Source: Deinandra increscens subsp. villosa (taxonomy: Eukaryota > Streptophyta > Magnoliopsida > Asterales > Asteraceae). Taken from it: a DNA stretch of 64,000 nucleotides. A program made the position numbers and the translations under genes. This document shows positions 47,271-60,010 of this stretch, one piece after another; the stretch's first letter is position 1; each line of letters begins with the position of its first letter. The notes beneath the pieces are model-generated. The model did no database searches and was not told where the DNA came from. It worked only from the letters and a program-made list of their open reading frames with translations. The DNA lies in the NCBI GenBank assembly GCA_039602395.1, contig JBCNJP010000006.1:57782429-57846428 (forward strand), given 5' to 3'.

Positions 47271-49526
47271 TGTAAAAGCATGTAGGGATCGTTTCCAGAT
47301 CATAGAAAGATAGAGACGAAAGTTTATCAATCAATTAGTGTCGAATGATTACAAACCGAATGAGTATACATCGTTTGGAGCTCTGGAGGAGGTTTGGACA
47401 GAACCTCCTCTCACACATAGGCCACTTAGCACTAATGACAAGACTTGAAAATAATCAACCAACCAACCCTATATATAGGAGTTGTCCAACGAACCAGTAG
47501 ACTGGCTAACCAATGGTTCGCTGGTTGGTTAATTGACATCATGACATACAATTAACCACCTGAGAATGCTGAAATATATTCGTACAGAAACGCCTACACA
47601 ACACTACTTGTCCTAACAAATTCCCCCTTGGACATTACTTCAAAATCTAACAACCTTTAGTCACTCTGCTGCAGACACCTCTATCTTTAGAAAACTCCCC
47701 TTGAACTGAACTGAATTTCATGTATGCAGGTAACAGCTTGCAATCTTGTGAAATCATCACAATCAAAAAGTTCCCTGAATTTCATGTATGCAGGTAACAG
47801 CTTGCAATCTTGTGAAACCATCGGACATTAACTTAAGCACATCTTCAATCTCAATCACCTTGATGCAGCATCACTTCATTAATCTTCATGAATAAAAAAA
47901 CAAAATTCACAAACATCATCGCATTTGATAGAAATCTTTAATCTTCACCAAATTACAATACATTCTGATCTTTATGAAAACTGACACGATCAACATCTTC
48001 AATTATAGAAGTTCCCCCTCAGAATGAAATCCATCCCAATCTATCATCAATCAAAGGCTATAACGTCAAGATCATGACTTAAACTGTATCAGCATATGAT
48101 ACAGAGTTCCAAACCATAACTGAAAACTTTGACATATCGGTTTACACGAATATCAGAATACACCACCTTTCCATGAAGATCAAAAATCACCATCATCCCT
48201 GAACTGGTTGCTTTTGAATATTTACTTTTTCAATTTTAAAACTTTGAAATTTGCATTAGGGTACCCATTTCCCCCTAAACAAGTAACATATTCAAATCTT
48301 CAATATTCTTCAGTTTGTGAAGGCAGATAATTTCTGAAAAATGCAATCCCATACACGCACTTCTTCAGAATTCAAATAATCGCCTCAACGTAATCATATC
48401 CATGTCTCTGAATCTCTATCCATCATTAGAAAACATGTGTTTTTGAATATCTATCCATCATCAAAAACGATGACTACCCACAAACATCACTTTCTGAAAT
48501 TCGACGACTAAATCATGACAAGTATCGGAATCTGGCACCTCAAAAAACTTCACATGCAAAAACATAGGTCTTAGAAATGGAATTTGGGTATCAAAACGGA
48601 TTATACTGGCCGTAAGGCGAGTAAAAGCGTAGATCTCATCGATACGGTCGTTTTGGCTGGTATTAGGTCTCGTAACTCAAAACGTAGCTCAAGTTAAGTC
48701 CATTTTAGTGAAACAACCAAAATTCCCATTATTCGTCAAAAACTAATTAGAATGTAAAGCTAGTGAATCAAGGGGTAATTCGGGTAACTTGTATTTCTCA
48801 TGAAATCCAATCAAATAATGGTTTAAGATAATCTGCTCAGCGAACCACATCATCAGCGGACCAGGTTCAGTCAGCGAACCAGATGCTTCGGTGAACCACA
48901 AAACCACAAACCTTGCGAATCAGATGCTTCGGCGAACCATTGGTTTGGTGAAATAACCGCTCCGAACCACTTGTAGCTTCCACGAACCAGCTGATGAAGA
49001 TTGCCCAGCGAACCATCTGATCATGAAGACTGTCTTGCGAACCAGGAACCCAGCGAACCAACACTATGAAGATATACTAGCGAACCATATAGCGAACCAG
49101 AATATTCATCGGGCGAACAATTGTGTTTTCCGCGAACCAATTCTGAAACTCATGAACTTCACTTCAGAATCATAATTTTATCGAATTTGATCAATCAATC
49201 ACTCATATTAGGTGCGAAACCGACTCGGAATGTTCTGTTTATCAAAAATCAATCAAAAACTCACTGAATCTCACCTAATTGAACTTTTTACGTCTCAAAA
49301 ACTTCAAAAACATAAAATAAGATCTGGAAAATGAGCCAACGGCTCTGATACCAGATGTAAAAGCATGTAGGGATCGTTTACAGATCATAGAAAGATAGAG
49401 ATGGAAGTTTGTCAATCAGTTAGTGTTGAATGATTACAAACCGAATGAGTATACATCGTTTGGAGCTCTAGAGGAGGTTTGGACAGAACCTCCTCTCTCA
49501 GATAGACCACTTAGCACTAGTTATAA
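47271..49526 (-). mobile_element. Non-autonomous Copia-type element, inverted copy B
   Basis: Minus-strand copy of the element at 7318-9764. The 3' LTR is 47271-47618 (348 bp), a purine tract precedes it, the interior is non-coding, and the primer site TGGTATCAGAG lies at about 49343-49353. The 5' LTR starts at 49356 and is cut by the gap after 171 bp. Its 3' target site ATCAT equals the left-flank site of copy A. LTR-specific variants match copy A side by side: for example GGACAAGTAGTGTTGTG only in both 3' LTRs, and GGTCTATCTGAGAGAGGAGG only in both 5' LTRs. It differs from copy A by a few percent plus indels. Confidence 0.88.
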
Positions 49527-50026
49527 NNNNNNNNNNNNNNNNNNNNNNNNNNNNNNNNNNNNNNNNNNNNNNNNNNNNNNNNNNNNNNNNNNNNNNNNNN
49601 NNNNNNNNNNNNNNNNNNNNNNNNNNNNNNNNNNNNNNNNNNNNNNNNNNNNNNNNNNNNNNNNNNNNNNNNNNNNNNNNNNNNNNNNNNNNNNNNNNNN
49701 NNNNNNNNNNNNNNNNNNNNNNNNNNNNNNNNNNNNNNNNNNNNNNNNNNNNNNNNNNNNNNNNNNNNNNNNNNNNNNNNNNNNNNNNNNNNNNNNNNNN
49801 NNNNNNNNNNNNNNNNNNNNNNNNNNNNNNNNNNNNNNNNNNNNNNNNNNNNNNNNNNNNNNNNNNNNNNNNNNNNNNNNNNNNNNNNNNNNNNNNNNNN
49901 NNNNNNNNNNNNNNNNNNNNNNNNNNNNNNNNNNNNNNNNNNNNNNNNNNNNNNNNNNNNNNNNNNNNNNNNNNNNNNNNNNNNNNNNNNNNNNNNNNNN
50001 NNNNNNNNNNNNNNNNNNNNNNNNNN
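49527..50026. other. Assembly gap, 500 N
   Basis: Exactly 500 N, the same placeholder length as the first gap. It separates contig B from contig C. Confidence 0.99.
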
Positions 50027-50445
50027 ATATTAACATAATACAACCCATAGTACCAACTCTTCAACATAATGTACAATCTTCTAATGCATTTATTGTACCA
50101 AAAATTATGCATGTTGTACAAGTTTTCTTTGCACCATGATAAATTGCCTATGTTACAATTTCTGGAGCCATTTGTACAACACTCTAAAGATGAAACATAA
50201 AAGAAACGGATGTTGTGGCCCACTTATCCCACTTTTTCCTCCCTTTAGCCCCGCTGAATCTTTGATCTGTGTCAAAGAGCGGATTTTCTGGCAACAGGGC
50301 AAGATTGTAGTGGTCTTTGACTGATAGAGTTGGTAGCCAATCCACTGTACAAGCATGTGTGTATCGTCCGTTGATCGATCGTTGATGTCCATATATCCCA
50401 ATATCATTATCATCATGCTCTCTCTTTCTTCTTATACAGAGACAA
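50027..50445 (+). other. Upstream region and leader of the small multi-exon gene
   Basis: Ends in a CT-rich leader (CTCTCTCTTTCTTCTTATACAGAG) immediately before the ATG at 50446. A promoter is likely here but no single box is convincing. Confidence 0.35.
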
Positions 50446-53400
50446 ATGGCGGCAGAGACGAACGGCGAGGAAGAGGAGCAGCTGAGTAGGTAAGCAAATT
50501 GAATTTCATATTGCTTTTATTTTTCATTTCAGATGTAACATTGAGAAATTAGATACAACTCCGTCTCATAGTTGGAACCCCATTCTCTATTTTTTTTCCT
50601 CCGATTACATTCTCCGGGAACAGTTCCGGAACCCCTGGAACGGAATTCAAGTTGGTAAATGCTTGAAGATCTTGATGCGCTCCTCGGTTCTAAGTATTCA
50701 TTTTAATTTGATTGGTTGTTAGATGCATTTAGGGTTTTTAACGATTTGGGGGATTTGTTACACATGTGAAATTAGAAATTCCCGGTTTCGTTTCAAATTC
50801 CCAGAATATTCGTAAGATCAGTTCCTCATATGATTTTGTTTTTGTGGGTTGTGTGCCTTATTGTCTTTTACGCACTATTCGATTTAATCGTGATTTTTGT
50901 TCTCTTTTGCTTCGTCTTTGTTTCATGTAACCCTAAATCAGCACCTATCTTTTTCAATTTTAGATTGTTGTCTTTGTTGCTGGCTGAAATAAGAGATTGC
51001 CCAGGTATGAAGATCTTAACATGAAGTTTCTTAGTTTGTTGATGTTCAAATCTTTCTCACAATTGTAACTGTGTGTTTATGATTTAGACGATTCATAATA
51101 TTACATGTAATTGATTACTGATCAAAGAGGAGCAGCATAATGACGCTAGCTTTCGATTGATTTGTGAATAAAGAATGTCCGTTCACCTGACTTTTGTATG
51201 TTATCGGTGTTCTTTTAAGACTATAATTTCTTTCGGTTTGTGAATGAAGAATGTGTTTTTAGTTGTTGTATAGGGTTGGTGGTTCTAATGTTGGTATTTT
51301 CTTAGCTGCTTTATATACGTTAGTTTCTCTTACATTTCAGATTTTAGACTTAACTCCACAATGACAACCATTTATGAGTAAAAGAGATTATTGGGGTGCT
51401 GCACACAACATTGGGAAGTCCTCACAGGTAATAAACATGTACAATTGCTCTTGCAATTACGTAAATTACGGTTTTAGATGAGCATGGTGTGAGTTGCTAT
51501 ATATGTGTTAGTTTCTCTTATACCAAACATAGACAATTTACTTAAACAGAGATTATAAGTTTAAAGAATAAAGACATGTTGCTATTCTAAAACCTAAGGC
51601 CAAGTCCCCATTTTTACACTTCTATGTTTGTGAACATATTGCATACATGTTGTATGCCAAGCCCAACTGTTACCATCGTGCTCCTTCTCCATGTATTTTG
51701 TTTTCTTTTGTTTAACTACAACAGTGATGAATTATGTTGGCAAGAGACATGTAATATTCTAATTTGGTTCTTTTTCCCCTTTGATAGGGAAGGGAAGTAT
51801 GGCCACACATGGGTAGTCCCCCTCCAAAACGGTTCACTAAGCAATGGTTCAAGACAAGGTATATGTAACTGTTGGCTTTTAATTTATTTTAGATAATTAT
51901 TGGTACAATTCTTTAGTTGTGTTTCATTGGCTTTTTCATTTTATCGATTTAGTGAGATACACGATCACAACGAGTGAGAACATTTTCTACCGGATGTTAT
52001 GTTCTTTTTTCAAATATTGACGTTGAAAAGAGAGATCATTACTGACTTTCTAAAACGGTCCGGCTCCGCTAAAACTTTTTGTGATTCTTGAAATCGGTTG
52101 TTTTTTAGCTTCTGATATTGAAATTGGAGTTTTGGTTTGGGTTTCTAATTATTTCTCCCCAAACACCTGAAGATTGGTTATTTTTTTGATTTGTGAGTGG
52201 GTTAGCCTTTTTTAAAGTCTTCAAATTGAACCCTTTTTAGGTACTGAAATTGAGTTTAGAGTTTTGGTTAGAGTTTCTAATTATTTATTCCCAAATGGCT
52301 ATAGAACATTTGTGGTTATTGTTTCTTGATGAATTAAATTCATATTAACTGAAGATTGGTTATCTTTTTTATTTGTGGGTGGTTTAACCTTTTTTAAACT
52401 CTTGAAATCGAAACCTTTTAAGCTTTTGAAATTGAACCTGGGATTTTGGTTTGAGCCTAGAATGTTTTGTTCCTAAATGTCGGTAGAATATTTGTGGTTA
52501 TAATGTGTAGGTGGATGAAATTTATGTTACCTACCTTTGATTATGAAAGTTGAAAGCTTAGTTCTTTAACATATTTCTATATTCAGTTTTTGTATTTGTA
52601 AATTTATATGTCCTTTGATTTGCGGATGTTCCATGTTTTAGGTGTGATTTTTTTATGTTCTTTTTTTTGTTTACAATTGAAGTTTTATATTTTTTTTTCA
52701 TTAAGAATTCTCCACTCTTGCTTTTTTAATGTTCAATGTTCATGTTGCACTATGATCTATGGTGTTCCAAAGGTATATTTTTTTGAAGTTTCATGATTCT
52801 GATGTTCTTTGGTTTCGTCCGCAGCTCACAGAGGAAGAAGGGGACTTCTAATGTGGCTGTACATCAAGCAAGTCAGGTGAAACATATAGCCTTTTACTAT
52901 TTAATTTATGGGTTAGCTCTTCCTATGGATTGTGATATATCTGCTTTTCATATTAAGTAATGCATCATTAATTATTGATGCTAGGTATAAAATTGTTACA
53001 TGTATCTATGAATGCTTAAAGTAGGTGTCTTGGTCAAGTTATATCAAATTTATGATTAGTTCTTAGTCAAGTCAAGCATATAAATCTATTTACTTCTATT
53101 AAATGGCAAAAGTCAATTTTTTGGGTGTTCATGTTTGGCTACTTTGACATTAGATCAATTTTTTTGGTGACCTGTATTTTTTGAGAAGATATTTGGCCAT
53201 TTTGACTTTCAAAATTCAAATTGATTGGTGTTACAATTGGCTATTTTGACTTCCAAAAGTCAAACTTTTGTGTGTTATTTGTTAAGCATTTGATTATCAC
53301 TAGACATCTTGCACATCATACTTCCTGTTTAAATAAATTGGTGCTTATATGTGATTGCATGGCTTGCTTGCTTCGCATTGTTTAGACGTTCTGTGTTTTG

Positions 53401-53991
53401 CTTCAATTTGACAAATTAAACGTGCAAAAACGTTGTCGCGAAGTGCGCATCGAAGATCTTTTTATAACACCATAGGCCTAAAGTGTTTAGTTATTTTGTT
53501 TACACCCTTGGGCTGGCCTGGTATATAGTGATGAGTCATGGGGTACAACCAGCCTGACAAGATCTTTGGAGCCAAGGTACAATGTTTTCAGTGCATTTAT
53601 TACCTGTCTCATGTCTGCTGTGTTATTTGGTCTGTGTTGTAGTTATGTACATCGCCTTTGCTTTGTCTATGTCTTCTATGCTTTTATTTCTTTGCCTCAT
53701 ATGTGTTTAATAGCATTGTGCACAGCCTTTGGTTGGTCTATGTCTTCTATGGTTTTATTTCTTTGCCTCATAGTTGTTTAATAGCATTTTTTGGGGGAGT
53801 CACTCTTAAATCAAACCTTTATTTTCTTATTATCATGTCAGTGAGTTTTGGACCGGCTCCATGTTTTTCGACCCTCTCCTTTTGTGGGCATGTGCTTCTG
53901 TTTGACAGTTTTGTAAGGAACTAATTTTGTTTTACATATTTGTCATTGCAGGTGTTGGACTACTTTTAACTGCTGCTGTTTATATAGGTAA
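50446..53991 (+). CDS. Putative small six-exon gene, product unknown
   Basis: Not recognised. A CT-rich leader leads to MAAETNGEEEEQLS, ending at AG/GTAAGC. Exons 50446-50489, 51379-51427, 51788-51858, 52825-52876, 53536-53576 and 53952-53991 have GT-AG borders, and the phases (2,0,2,0,2) fit throughout, giving roughly 100 residues. Middle exons look protein-like (KRDYWGAAHNIGKSSQ; REVWPHMGSPPPKRFTKQW; SSQRKKGTSNVAVHQASQ). The last two are uncertain: another frame of exon 5 reads MGYNQPDKIFGAK, another frame of exon 6 reads GLLLTAAVYI, and the acceptors of exons 2 and 5 are weak. The start could also be the ATG at 51375. Introns are T-rich as expected. It may be a real small gene or a transcribed non-coding locus. 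Confidence 0.42.
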
Positions 53992-54518
53992 ATCTTTTGT
54001 ATGGTTGTCTACCGTCATGTTATGAATGTATGCTGCATATTTAAAGTCACTGCTGTTACCCATGACTGTGGGTAGCTTCACATCCCGTATCTCATGGTTC
54101 TGCTAACCGACTTTTTAAAAAATGGGTCGGCTCCGCGGCGAAGCGCGGGTCGACCCACTTGTTTATTCAATAATCAAAAACATCTCAAACAAAAAGTTAT
54201 TTAACTATCTAATGTAATGTAACACGTAACTATTCTGATAATAGAAAGAGTATAAGAAAACTATCACTCATATTTTTATGATTTAACCTGTATAATACAT
54301 GAATTACATCCGACTTATCCAAATAAGTTAATAAACATAAACAGTCATAGACATATCTAGCTTGATGGTATGGGGGTGTCCACACCCCATGATACACCCC
54401 CATGATTCTGAATTCCTTACTATTACTATGGGATATATAGACTCTAGATAAATCTAACTCTAATTTGTAATAAAACTATAAAAGTAAATAGATTCTAGAT
54501 AAATCTAACTCTAGTTTA
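53992..54518. other. 3' region of the gene, then intergenic
   Basis: Includes a palindromic GC-rich patch at 54124-54160 (GGGTCGGCTCCGCGGCG ... CGGGTCGACCCAC) that looks like a transposon end. No gene was recognised. Confidence 0.35.
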
Positions 54519-54933
54519 GAGTAAACTTTCGTTTTTAGTCCCCAACGTTTGTACATTTTAATAATTTTAGTCCTAAATTTTAAAAATCCCAATTTAGTGT
54601 CTCACATTTCATATTTTGTTTTTCCAATTTTGGTCTCAATGTTAACAGTTGTTTAAAGAGCCGTTAGACTGCCCTCATGTGGTCCCTACATGAGGTGTAC
54701 TTTTGTCATTTCCGTTTGTTTTAACTCATACTTTAAAACAAACGTAAATAACAAAAATACCCCTCACGTGGGGACCATATGAGGGCAGTCTAACGACTTT
54801 TTAAACGGTTGTTAATGTGTAACTAAAATTGAAAAAAAAATGAAATGTGAGACACTAAATTGAGATTTTCAAAAAATTGTAACTAAAATTGTTAAAATGT
54901 TCAAACGTTAAGGACTAAAAACGAAGTTTACTC
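54519..54933. mobile_element. Foldback MITE, GAGTAAACTTCGTTTTTAGT family
   Basis: The left arm begins GAGTAAACTTTCGTTTTTAG and the right arm, reverse-complemented, begins GAGTAAACTTCGTTTTTAG. The arms continue in near-complementarity through GAGGGCAGTCTAACG and meet around 54715-54750. About 415 bp, non-coding. Long inverted repeats suggest a Mutator-like MITE, but no target duplication was found. Confidence 0.75.
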
Positions 54934-57900
54934 TTTTATTAATAAAAGTAAAGAAAAACAATTAAGATAGTATGCCATTTTAACTTGATTTGCATGGCTT
55001 TTAACGATGATCACATAGTGACAATTACTATAATCAATATTTTATATTAGACTAGTTCCATAATCAGATTATGAAAATTTATGATCTGATTTTTTTAGAA
55101 CAGCGGTGAACATGACCTGGTCAACCTCCTTCAATGATATTAAGCACTATCAATCACAAATGACCAATGAAATATATATAATTGTAATATATTAGAGTGA
55201 GAAGAGATAATTTAATTATTCTAACAAAATTTGTGATGATCTGGCATGTAATTGGGTTTTATACATTATAAATAACTTATGTTCTAACAAAATTATGTAT
55301 ATTTTAAAAGTTATTGAGTGATGATGTGGCGTGAACATTTAACAGTGGTTTTTGTTAGAACATAAGCTATTTATAGTTTAACTAGGTTAGTAGCTCGTGT
55401 ACTACACAAGCTGAATTTAGGTTCATGGTGTTAAATAAATACAAACAAAAAACGATTAAGATATTTTAAAATTATGATTGACGTATAATCATTATAAAAC
55501 ATTATATGATAATTTAATAAATTAAAGAAATTTATTATGTTTGACAAAATTGGTAATTATTTTTAATTGATGATTTACTAAATTTGTAATTTATTGTGAG
55601 TTTGACATGTGGCAGTGGTGATGTGGACACTCTAAAATGAAAACATGTGCCAACTATTTTATTGCTTTATTAGGATTAAGATTTTGTTTATATTCATCAT
55701 CAATAGCAGTGGTTTTTGTTAGAACATAAGTTATTTAAAGTGGTGGTCAAATCTTATAAAATATACAAGTTATGTGGCATGAACGTTAAATTATGTTCTA
55801 ACATTATAAATAGGGACAAAACTAGAAAACTTTTTCATGAGGTGCATAACTTTTTTACAGTGTCATTATTCTTAAATTTTTCAGTTTTACATAAACATAC
55901 ATAAAAAAAAAAGTTGGTTCGGATCCGACTGGTCATATAAGACAAATACGACAATAAAATAAAAGAAATACCGTTATTAGAGTTTAATTAATATAGAAGA
56001 AATGAGAATGATTCAGAATTTCAATAAAAAATATCATAGAAGGATCGAGGATGATAAATAATTTTTTTTCGAATGGAGCATAAATGTTAATGTATTGATA
56101 ATTAATTTGTAGATTATGTTTGGATTAAACTATTAGATACTTAGATTTTGGCTATTACTAACTAATGTTTTAGTTTATTGGACTTAAATGCTCTCAGGGA
56201 TATTAGTCAATCCATATTTGATGTAAAAAAAATATAAAATGTAGCGAGCAAGGCTTGAACGCGGTGTTGGATCGTGGGTGTTACTGAATACCCTAAACAA
56301 GTTTCCTTATAAATTAAACCAGGCGGAAACAAATTTAACTTCACTCACTCACTTAGTTAAGTAGTTGTTTTGTATGATTTGAACGATTATGCTTGAGTAA
56401 ACTAGTTGATTGCACATATAAGAGAACACAAACTATATTGCATTAACTCAACAATAGTTACAAGATACAAGCAAATCGTTTCTAAATCGGTAAGTAAATC
56501 GTTGAGTTAGCTATGTTATGTATAATTAATGCTGAGGGAAATCAAGGAGAGCCATTGATTTCATCTAGATCATCTAGAACCGTTTAGTACATTGGAATTG
56601 ATGACCTAGAACTAATAAACATTCGACCTGCAACTGTTGACTTAGACATATGGAATTGATCTTCTGAGAAGATATTTTGCTTTTAGTATTTCAGACCTGC
56701 AACTGTTGACTTTATGTGTTAGGAAGAAAGAGACATCACAATGATTGTTCCGGTTGAACTCTCCTTCCGGCTGAAAATCGAGTTCACCCGAAAACTGTCT
56801 TTCTTCCGGCACATGTGTTCTTTCGGCTGATCTACTGCTTCTGCTTGAATACAAAGCTTCCGGTTCATCTTTATTCACTCGGAACACTTTGTCTCTTCAG
56901 AATGATGGCTTCCGATTGATAGATAACCCTGCTTATAGCAAAGCAATCAAACTCATCCGAAACAAACTCAGTCTGATCTTTTACACTTAAGCATTCAACG
57001 GGAACTCATATTTGATTTTGCCCTTACACCCGGGTCATTCAAGAGAAAGAAACACACTAAACAAGATTGTGAAGGCCATTGGTACAGACATGTTAATTGG
57101 TTTTATTTTATCCAGAATTTATTTAATGACTCCCCATAACATAAAAAAATACTTAAAAAACCGTATATATAATTTCCACTTCGTATACGAGGTTGAGGGA
57201 GTGCACGAGAACCTCATAGCCTTTACCCATTTTCGCCCGTGATTATAAATAGCTTATGTTCCAACAAAATTATGTTCTAATAAAATTGGTGATGATATGG
57301 CATGAACGTTTAGGAGTGGTTTAATTACATTATTAATAGCTTATATGTTCTAACAAAAATTATGTATATTTTATAAGATATGTTCACCACTTTTTTTATA
57401 TATATTTTGATCACGAAACTGCTAGACATTTTTATACTTTCGTTTTTAGTACACTTTTAGAGTTTTCAACTTTGGCCACGACTTTTTTTAGCTTTATACT
57501 TTGGGCACAAAATTTTTAGACTTTTACGTATTATACAACTTAACTTTTATACTTTCGTTTTTTTTTTGTGTTTTCTACTTTGGCCACCATTCTTTTATAC
57601 ATTTAAGTTTTCACCTCTAAAGTTTTCTACTTTGTTTTTTATTAACTTTTATGGTTTCTTACTTTGGCCACGAAACCTTTACACTTTTATATTTTATACC
57701 TTAAATGGTCATTGCTTCTATTTAAATGAAAATGTCTAATTCTAAATGATTTGGTGTTTTAATACATTTCTTACTTAAACTAACCGGTAAATGGGTGGCT
57801 CGCCATACAGCGCAGATAGGTCACCGTCTTGTCACTGTAAATTAAAGCAGTTTTATTTGTTTAGACTTTGATGAATATGAATCCACACCAACCAATTGAA

Positions 57901-58346
57901 ACTAAACCTAATTCGTAGGATAAAATTAAGAGTCTAAAATTAATTATATCTTTAATTCTAATAAAGCACTAAAATGGATGCCACATGTCATATTTCTAGG
58001 TGATCCACATCAGCATTGCCACATGTCATAACCACATTCAAGTATCAATTTATTAAGATTATCAATTAAGTATAATTACTAATTTTATCAAAACTAAATT
58101 TTCATTTAAAAAAAATGACAAACTTAATGTGAATTTGATAAATTTAATCAATAATTTTATTATTTTAAGAAAACCAATCAACAATTTGTTAAACATAATA
58201 AAGTTGATTATTTTAACCGTTTTTTTATATGTATCTAATATTATAAACTCAACCCGTGTAATACACGGGTTACTAACCTAGTATCCAAATAAACTATATA
58301 TAATTACTATTAAGTCACTTTCCTTTTGTTGTTATTATCTTAAATT
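54934..58346. other. Intergenic with dispersed short repeats
   Basis: No gene was recognised. It contains three copies of a TTATGTTCTAACAAAATT repeat (listed separately), a direct repeat of GACCTGCAACTGTTGACTT at about 56626-56645 and 56693-56712, and a patch with many CTTCCGG/TTCCGGC words (56740-56890) that could be an LTR piece. A stretch at 57410-57700 is rich in ACTTTGGCCAC and TTTTAGACTTTTA. Confidence 0.4.
55262..57370. repeat. Dispersed repeat with core TTATGTTCTAACAAAATT
   Basis: Copies near 55262-55380, 55706-55812 and 57240-57370. In the first, AACTTATGTTCTAACAAAAT is answered by TTTGTTAGAACATAAGCTA about 80 bases later, so each is an imperfect hairpin. GATGTGGC(G)TGAACATTTAA lies in the loop. 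This is probably a small MITE family; ends are not defined. The span given covers all copies, with other sequence between. Confidence 0.5.
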
Positions 58347-58670
58347 TGTTGAAATATTTGATTGAAGACTATATGATCAGTTTTCCATCATCTCCTTTTT
58401 TGGATCATTGACCCTTGGAGCACAAGACCCACATAATCCGGCTAATGTACAGCCAAGCATTTCAATGTCCTTTATTGTATTTCCATTTATAGGTCTTTTG
58501 TAATGTCTATTTAAACTTCTGTACGATGTGGTGTAAAATATACAAGTGAATACAAACACAACTTCTCAGCCTCTTTCTTTCTATTCACTCTTTGATTATC
58601 ATGTTTAACATGGTATCAGAGCGGTGTTTATGATCCATAAACTTTCTGAACTCATCATTTACCCGACACA

Positions 58671-60010
58671 ATGTCAGAAGAAAACAACAACGACCTCGCC
58701 ATCCAATTAGCCAATCTCCTAAAAAATGGAGTCCAAAATCAAACCCAGAACCCAAAACCAAATCCATCCGACAGCCTAAAAATTAACCTGAATCTCAATA
58801 GCCAAAACTACCCTCCATGGGCTCGTATGATACGAGTCGCAATAGGGGGAAATCGAAAGCTCTATTAAACCATCTTACACAGTCCCCACCCGAACCTATG
58901 GATGATCAGTGGGAACAAGATGACTTGATCGTCTTTTCCTAGCTGATTCAAAATATCGAACCAAGCCTTGCTAGTAACCTTACCGAGTTCCCAACGGCGA
59001 AAACACTATGGGATGCACTCACGGTTACATATAGCAGTGGTAAAGACAAACTTCAAACTTTCGATCTCCATGTCAAAGCAAATGAGTTCAAGCAAAATGG
59101 TTTACCGTTAGAAGAATTCTGGATTGTGATGCAGGGTATCCGGGGAGAAATCGAAAGGCGAGATCCAAACCCGATGAAATGCTCAACCGACATCGTCACG
59201 TACAACAAACTCAGGTCAGAAAACAAGTTGTTTCAGTTTCTTAATGCTCTTGATAGAAAGTATGATTCCCTTAAAAGGGAGATACTCCGGTGGGAACCCT
59301 TACCGTCTGCCGAGGCAGCCTATGCGGCTGTCCGAAAAGAAACTGCACACCAAAACATTTTCGGAAACCTACCACAAGGGGCGGCGACGGGATCGAACTC
59401 CACCGGAGATTCTATCGGAATAGGGCTTGCAACGAGGGGTCGTCGGTCAGAACAGAAGCCCAATCTGTCATCATCCCGGATAGATAAAAACCATTTGAAA
59501 TGTGAGCATTGTTGTATGACAAAACATACAAAAGACCAGTGCTTCAAAATCGTAGGGTACCCAGATTGGTGGGCCGATGGACACAAAAGAGGGAAAGAGG
59601 GTAAAGCTGCTGCAACCGTGAGCAATCCGAGGACTACCAGCAGCGGCATCAACACCGAAAACCTCCCAAAAACTGCCGGAGATCTTGACAACTCAGAAAA
59701 AGGAGACCATGGGGGAAGGTGTTGTGTAGCGGCGGTAAAGGAAGAAGAAATAGGAAGCGTGGCAGGTATAGGGTTTGAAGTTACCATTTCAAACCCTCCT
59801 CTTTTTAACTCTTCCTTTTTAAAACCGAAAACTTCTAATAAAACACTTGTGAATCCTCGTTTTTTTAGTACTAAAATTCTTGATTTATTAAATGAGTCAC
59901 AAGTATTAGAAGATACCAACAACACCCCTCACAATCCTAACTTAGATAATAAGGAGTTTAAAAGACCTCGTAATATTGGAAAAGTTAACATGGCAACAAA
60001 AAATGATCAA
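58671..60010 (+). pseudogene. Copia gag, frame-broken
   Basis: Starts MSEENNNDLAIQLANLL. The conserved N-terminal gag word NSQNYPPWARMIRVAI lies near 58800. The frame shifts near 58848 and an in-frame TAG occurs at about 58941. The rest runs from 59126 through the gag helix region (LFQFLNALDRKYDSLKREIL) to a zinc knuckle C-x2-C-x4-H-x4-C (CEHCCMTKHTKDQC, about 59500-59541), followed by the GYPDWW word typical of this gag type. It should assemble particles if intact. Confidence 0.85.

Noticed and set aside
49498..50223. Long frames across the N gap
   Set aside because: Runs of unknown residues created by N. No coding evidence.
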